DNA from: Pseudomonas viridiflava
Lineage (GTDB): Bacteria; Pseudomonadota; Gammaproteobacteria; Pseudomonadales; Pseudomonadaceae
NCBI RefSeq assembly: GCF_900585905.1
Contig: NZ_UTVH01000116.1
Span: 1-64,000, forward strand
Direction of reading: 5' to 3'
Length of the DNA stretch: 64,000 nt
Position numbers and translations under genes: made by a program. The notes below the pieces were generated by a model. That model was not told the DNA's origin. It ran no database searches and worked only from the letters and a program-made list of their open reading frames with translations. This document shows, in pieces, positions 60,107-64,000 of the stretch; position 1 is the first letter of the stretch; each line of letters begins with the position of its first letter.

Positions 60107-60702
60107 GCGAACCCCCGGTGCCGTACGCTGAGCTCAACCGGCTGGCTCAGCGCACGGCTCAGGTCGTCCTGGCAGCGCGAGTGATTGGTGCGTAGATGTT
60201 CAGCGGCATGGGCCTCGGCGCAATCGAGCTCAATGTCCCAGCCGCGAGGCGAGCGGCCGCGTGCATTCATGCCGATGCGCCCCAGGTTGGGCATGAACAG
60301 GGTGGCTTGCAGCGCCTGCCCGGTGCCGGGCGGCAGGCGTACGGCGAGGTCGTCTACCAGCTGGCCCCAGGCGGCAACTCCGACCGTGCCAGCACCTTCG
60401 GTTGGAGCCGCGAAGGCGCCGCCGCTGTAACCGCCTTGCCCCATACCGCCCATGCCGCTCAGCGGTGCCAGCAGTTGCTGGAAAAACAGACCATCGGCGA
60501 TTCGCTCCGATTCGCCGTGGCGAGCCTTGGCGGAGTCGCGGCCATGCCTGTCAGGCTCTTGGGTGCCGCGTGTTTGCGGTCGGGCCGTGAGGTTCTGGGC
60601 CTGGTTCCTGTCCCGCGAAGTGTCGCGCTGAGGCTCGTGCCGCTCCGGCTTGGTAGCGGGGCGATGATCCAATGGGCTGTTTCCAGGGCTGCTGAGATTC
60701 AT
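60103..60702 (-). CDS. hrpP: HrpP: T3SS substrate-specificity switch (SctP)
   Basis: 199 aa from an ATG with a GGAGG site. Pro/Arg/Asn-rich disordered N half (res 1-75), then a folded C half with LPPGTGQALQATLFMPNLGRIGM (~res 126-148), the T3S4 switch domain. Regulates pilus length and the change to effectors with HrcU. ATGA overlap with hrcQ. Confidence 0.88.
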   Translation of the reverse strand: MNLSSPGNSPLDHRPATKPERHEPQRDTSRDRNQAQNLTARPQTRGTQEPDRHGRDSAKARHGESERIADGLFFQQLLAPLSGMGGMGQGGYSGGAFAAPTEGAGTVGVAAWGQLVDDLAVRLPPGTGQALQATLFMPNLGRIGMNARGRSPRGWDIELDCAEAHAAEHLRTNHSRCQDDLSRALSQPVELSVRHRGFA

Positions 60703-60724
60703 GTCGCCTCCTGTGGCAAGCGTC

Positions 60725-61183
60725 TTAGGCGAGGGTTTCGCGCAGGCAGGCCAGTTTTTCCAGTGCGCGCTGGCTGGCGCGCAACTGGGCCTGGGTTTCA
60801 CTGACTTGTACATGCCGGGCGTCGAGGTCCAGGTTCAGGCGCTGGACATGGATGCGCAGCTCGGTTTGCCGGTCCATGAGGAATTGCTCACGTTGATGCC
60901 ATTGCTGAATGTCATTGAGGCTCATGACCTGACCTTCACATTGCGACGCCAGCGTCTTGCGCTCCTCTTTTTGCTGGCGCAAGTCTTCGGCGCGGTCGTT
61001 TTCGGCCTGCTCCATTGCAGCCTGGGTCTGCTCGACCTGGCGCTGGGCTTCACGGCAGCGGCGTTCCAGGCTGTGCTTGCGCAACTCGCGCAATGGCGTG
61101 AGCAGGGTCACCACCTCGACCAGGGCATCGCGCTGCGGATCGGCATCCGGCGCCGCTTCTTCGACGGCGGGTCTACGGCGCAT
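60725..61183 (-). CDS. hrpO: HrpO: T3SS ATPase stalk (SctO)
   Basis: 152 aa, almost wholly charged coiled coil (RRCREAQRQVEQTQAAMEQAENDRAEDLRQQKEERKTL; res ~40-150). FliJ/YscO-like stalk linking the ATPase HrcN to the export gate. Starts inside the end of hrcN (11-nt overlap). Confidence 0.9.
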   Translation of the reverse strand: MRRRPAVEEAAPDADPQRDALVEVVTLLTPLRELRKHSLERRCREAQRQVEQTQAAMEQAENDRAEDLRQQKEERKTLASQCEGQVMSLNDIQQWHQREQFLMDRQTELRIHVQRLNLDLDARHVQVSETQAQLRASQRALEKLACLRETLA

Positions 61184-62525
61184 GGGCAGTCAACGCATAC
61201 AGTTGTTCGAGGGTGTCCTGCAGGGCCAGCGGTTCGCGCAGGTCCTGTTGCAGGAACTGGTTGATCTGGTCATGCAGTTGCACGGCGCAGTCGGTCATTG
61301 CATCGTTGCCAGCGGTGTATTCACCCAGGCGCAAGAGCATTTCCACCTGCTGATACGCCGCCAGCAAACGGCGCAACGTGATGTTGCCGCGCTGATGCTG
61401 CTTGTCGGTGACGCTGCTGGTGATCCGGCTCAGGCTGGCCTGCACGTCGATGGCCGGGTAATGGCCGCGCTCGGCCAGTTTGCGCGACATGACAATGTGC
61501 CCGTCGATCAGCGAGCGAACTTCGTCAGCCACCGGGTCATTCATCGAGTCCTGCTCGATCAGCACGGTGTAAATCGCCGTGATCGAGCCCTGCTCGCTGC
61601 GCCCGGCACGTTCCACCAGGCGCGGCAACAGGGTATAGACCGAGGGTGGCAGACCTCCGCGACCCAGGGGTTCGCCTGCGGCAATGCCAATCTCGCGCTG
61701 GGCCCGGGCGAAACGGGTCAGCGAGTCGATCAGCAACAGCACGCGCTTGCCGCTTTGCCGATAGGCCTCGGCAATGGCGGTGGTGGTGAAGGCGGCGCGG
61801 GCGCGCTCCATGCTGGAGCGGTCTGAGGTGGCGCACACCAGCACCGAGCGGGCGCGCAGTTCGTCGTCCAGCTCATGATCGAGAAACTCGCGCAGCTCGC
61901 GGCCGCGTTCGCCGATCAGGCCGAACACGATGACGTCGCACGGCATGTTGCGCGCCAGTTCTGCCAGCAGGGTGGTCTTGCCGCAACCGGCACCGGCGAA
62001 CAGGCCGACGCGCTGACCTTCGCCCAGGGTAATCGCCGCATCGATGGCGCGCAGGCCGGTGGGCATGGCGTCGACAATACGTGGGCGCTGCGTGGGCGGA
62101 ATGGCGTCGCAGATGACCGGCTGGGTCGGGCGATGATCGCCGGGCAGAGCGAATGCGCCGTCACCCTGGCCATCCAGGCGCCGACCGAAACCGTCCAGCA
62201 CGCTGCCCAGCAGGCTGTCATCAACGCTCACTGAATGCACCACGCCCAGCGGTTCTATACGCGCACCCTGTTCAATGCCTTCGGGCGTGCCCAGGGCGCT
62301 GAGCAAGGTGCAGTCTTCGGTGAAGCCGACGATCTCCGCCAGCATCGCCTCGCCACCGGTCTTGTAGACGCGGCACAGGTCGCCAATGCGCACAGACGGC
62401 AGCTGGCATTCCAGGAGAATACCGTTGACGGCACTGACCCGCCCGCTGACCACCACCGGCGAGAGCTTGTTCAGGCGCGCACGATAGGCGTGTGCCCATT
62501 CCTCCAGCGGGACGGGGTGAGCCAT
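61173..62525 (-). CDS. hrcN: HrcN: T3SS ATPase (SctN)
   Basis: 450 aa from ATG (MAHPVPLEEWAHAYRARLNK). F1-type hexameric ATPase that unfolds substrates and strips chaperones. Walker A GAGCGKTTLL (~res 178-187), GLIGERGRELREF, Walker B region VLLLIDSLTRFARAQREIG, and GGLPPSVYTLLPRLVERAG are all intact. The earlier in-frame GTG is less likely. Confidence 0.96.
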   Translation of the reverse strand: MAHPVPLEEWAHAYRARLNKLSPVVVSGRVSAVNGILLECQLPSVRIGDLCRVYKTGGEAMLAEIVGFTEDCTLLSALGTPEGIEQGARIEPLGVVHSVSVDDSLLGSVLDGFGRRLDGQGDGAFALPGDHRPTQPVICDAIPPTQRPRIVDAMPTGLRAIDAAITLGEGQRVGLFAGAGCGKTTLLAELARNMPCDVIVFGLIGERGRELREFLDHELDDELRARSVLVCATSDRSSMERARAAFTTTAIAEAYRQSGKRVLLLIDSLTRFARAQREIGIAAGEPLGRGGLPPSVYTLLPRLVERAGRSEQGSITAIYTVLIEQDSMNDPVADEVRSLIDGHIVMSRKLAERGHYPAIDVQASLSRITSSVTDKQHQRGNITLRRLLAAYQQVEMLLRLGEYTAGNDAMTDCAVQLHDQINQFLQQDLREPLALQDTLEQLYALTAHAP

Positions 62526-62533
62526 CGCTGTGC

Positions 62534-63460
62534 TCACCACTTGACCTCGTAATGCTCGTCACCATCGAACTCGACGCTGTTCTTGTCGATCTTGGTCAGG
62601 CGCAGGCCGTCCACCTCGTCGCCCAGAAACAGGCGACGATTATCACCCAACACCACATGGGCTCGCTTGCCGCTGGCGATCTGGACGATTTCAAAAGGCA
62701 ATTTGCGACCAAAGGGTTTGACCTGGTCGAGCACTGCCACTTCGCTTTTCTGCTGTTGGCCGAAGCGTTCGAGCATGCGTTTGTACAGCGCCAGTTGCTC
62801 AGGGGTTAACGAGCCTTTGAGCACGACGCCGTCGGCGGTGGTGGTCACGCTGACCGTATCGCGCAGTTCGCGCTCGCGCAGCATGGCTTGCAGTTTTTCG
62901 GCGGTGTCCCTGGCGCTCAGCGCTGTCGGCTGGCGGGGCTGCACGGCCGAACGTGAAGGGCTTTCGCTGATAGGGCCCGGCGTGGTCAAGGCCCAGGCAC
63001 TGCCGGCCAGCGTCACGACGATGCCGGCGATGAACAGCCGCTTGTGCAGCGCCGGGCGCGTGGCCGGGCGCTGCGGCGCAGGGTTTTCCTGCGCCTGCGC
63101 GTTCGCATCGCCAAAGGCTGCGTGCGCCGATGCCCCTTCGGGCCTGGCTTCGACCACCGCTGGCCACTGCGCAGAGCTGGGCATGATGCTCAGCTGCACG
63201 GTGCCCAGCTGGAACGTCTGTTCGGCGATCAGCGTATCCAGGCTGTCGCAGGTCTTGCCCTGCTCGTCGAGCAGCGAGCCGTCTTCGGCTTCCAGGCGCC
63301 AGAGGTCGCCGTTGCGCGTCAGGCGGCAGTGGCGGCGGGCGATGCCAGGGTCCTGCAACAGCAAGTCATGCTGCTCGTCACTGCCGACCAGCCAATGGTC
63401 GCCAATCAGGGGCAAGGCCGCACCGCGATGCAAGCCGTTCAATACGCGTAGTTCGTACAT
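62534..63460 (-). CDS. hrpQ: HrpQ: T3SS inner-membrane ring protein (SctD)
   Basis: 308 aa. N-terminal FHA-like cytoplasmic domain (MYELRVLNGLHRGAALPLIGDHWLVGSDEQHDLLLQDPGIARRHCRL), one membrane helix (~res 144-165, KRLFIAGIVVTLAGSAWAL), then periplasmic ring-building/BON-like domains (RERELRDTVSVTTTADGVVLKGSLTPEQ). Partner of HrcJ. I use the ATG at 63460 instead of the GTG just before it. Confidence 0.9.
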   Translation of the reverse strand: MYELRVLNGLHRGAALPLIGDHWLVGSDEQHDLLLQDPGIARRHCRLTRNGDLWRLEAEDGSLLDEQGKTCDSLDTLIAEQTFQLGTVQLSIMPSSAQWPAVVEARPEGASAHAAFGDANAQAQENPAPQRPATRPALHKRLFIAGIVVTLAGSAWALTTPGPISESPSRSAVQPRQPTALSARDTAEKLQAMLRERELRDTVSVTTTADGVVLKGSLTPEQLALYKRMLERFGQQQKSEVAVLDQVKPFGRKLPFEIVQIASGKRAHVVLGDNRRLFLGDEVDGLRLTKIDKNSVEFDGDEHYEVKW

Positions 63461-63488
63461 CACTCACTCCTCGATCGGGTAGGCAAAG

Positions 63489-64000
63489 TCATGCCGCGTG
63501 CTCGTCGGCGATGGTTTGCAGTTGGTCTTCCAGGTCCAGACGACCGAGTACCTTGACCTGTGCCGAACTGTTGAGCTCGGCGAAAGACAGCACGGGTATC
63601 TGATGGAATTCATCCTGCAGCAGGGTGCGCAACGGACTGCGCAGATCTTGCGCGACCAGCAGCACCGCCTTTGCCCTGGAGCGACGCGGGAAGGCCTGGC
63701 GCAGCTGATCAACCAGCTGCTGGCTGGCCTCGGCGGGCAGGGCAAAGAAGGTTTCGCTCTGGGTCTGGCGCTGGCTGTCACGCATCAGGTGTTCGCTTTC
63801 CGGCGACAGCAGCCAGACCTGCAAGCCTTCCGGGCCGCAGTACTGGTGGAAGATGAGGGACTTGAGGGCGATGCGCACGTAGTCAGTCAGGGCGCCGACT
63901 TCACGCTCGTGCTGGCCGTGTTCGATCAGCGCTTCGGCAATCAGACGGATCGCCCGCAGGGGCACGCACTCACTGGCAAGGCGCTGCAAGACGGCCGAGA
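63489..64000 (-). CDS. hrcV: HrcV: T3SS export gate, C-terminal part (partial)
   Basis: The last ~170 codons of the gene, continuing past the right edge. The visible part is the cytoplasmic nonamer domain (LQRLASECVPLRAIRLIAEALIEHGQHEREVGALTDYVRIALKSLIFHQYC ... IPVLSFAELNSSAQVKVLGRLD). FlhA/InvA family; receives chaperone-effector complexes. The N-terminal membrane half, and probably hrpJ and hrpL, lie outside. Confidence 0.95.
   Translation of the reverse strand, partial: SAVLQRLASECVPLRAIRLIAEALIEHGQHEREVGALTDYVRIALKSLIFHQYCGPEGLQVWLLSPESEHLMRDSQRQTQSETFFALPAEASQQLVDQLRQAFPRRSRAKAVLLVAQDLRSPLRTLLQDEFHQIPVLSFAELNSSAQVKVLGRLDLEDQLQTIADEHAA

Noticed and set aside
60703..60740. Possible hrp box before hrpP
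   Set aside because: The best candidate is GAAACC-N17-CCAC on the minus strand; both the first block and the spacing depart from GGAACC-N15/16-CCAC, and the first block codes for the end of HrpO.

Overview
The window is chromosomal DNA from a plant-associated Pseudomonas, most likely of the P. syringae / P. viridiflava / P. cichorii group. The evidence is the rRNA-tRNA-secE-nusG-rpl-rpo-ribosomal protein order, the Pseudomonas-type REP elements, and a Hrp1-type type III secretion (T3SS) cluster with HrpL-type hrp boxes and an AvrE-family effector. Species cannot be fixed from the sequence alone.

Region 1 (1-4.2 kb): the 3' end of a 5S rRNA closes an rRNA operon. It is followed by birA, coaX and a small SPOR-domain gene, then tRNA-Tyr, -Gly, -Thr and -Trp, then secE and nusG. 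No tuf gene lies between tRNA-Thr and tRNA-Trp, where several pseudomonads have one.

Region 2 (4.2-33.5 kb): a complete transcription/translation core. It runs rplKAJL-rpoBC, rpsLG-fusA-tuf, the S10 operon (rpsJ to rpsQ), the spc operon (rplN to rpmJ with secY) and the alpha operon (rpsM-rpsK-rpsD-rpoA-rplQ). Near-consensus sigma70 promoters sit before tRNA-Tyr, tRNA-Trp, rpsL, rpsJ, rpsH and rpsM. Those before rpsJ, rpsH and rpsM directly follow or overlap hairpins.

Region 3 (33.5-40 kb): a haem-ligand-less ferritin (FtnA type), uvrA divergent from a YajR-like MFS transporter, ssb, and a convergent cupin gene. This is the chromosomal flank of the island.

Region 4 (40-64 kb, continuing past the right edge): a hrp/hrc pathogenicity island in an atypical arrangement. 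On the plus strand lie a perfect hrp box driving a secreted Rap1a/Tai-like protein, one NtrC-type activator (HrpS-like, no HrpR partner), the hrpA-hrpZ-hrpB-hrcJ-hrpD-hrpE operon, and the hrpF-hrpG-hrcC-hrpT-hrpV operon, which runs on into the AvrE chaperone gene avrF. On the minus strand lie the 5.6-kb avrE gene with its own hrp box, a small gene behind it, then hrcU-T-S-R-Q-hrpP-hrpO-hrcN-hrpQ-hrcV (hrcV cut by the window end). So avrE/avrF sits in the middle of the secretion cluster, and HrcQ is one unsplit protein instead of HrcQa+HrcQb. From memory this resembles the single-component S-PAI of P. viridiflava and the atypical PAI of some P. syringae strains; I could not check that by comparison.

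How the island likely works: HrpS activates hrpL (outside the window). HrpL sigma factor then reads the four hrp boxes found here, which drive the Rap1a/Tai-like gene, hrpA, hrpF and avrE. Pilus, harpin, basal body and AvrE with its chaperone are therefore made together. The most novel item is the HrpL-box-controlled Rap1a/Tai-like periplasmic protein at the island edge. The small Ala-rich gene behind avrE, the divergent 93-aa pilin candidate and the unsplit HrcQ come next.
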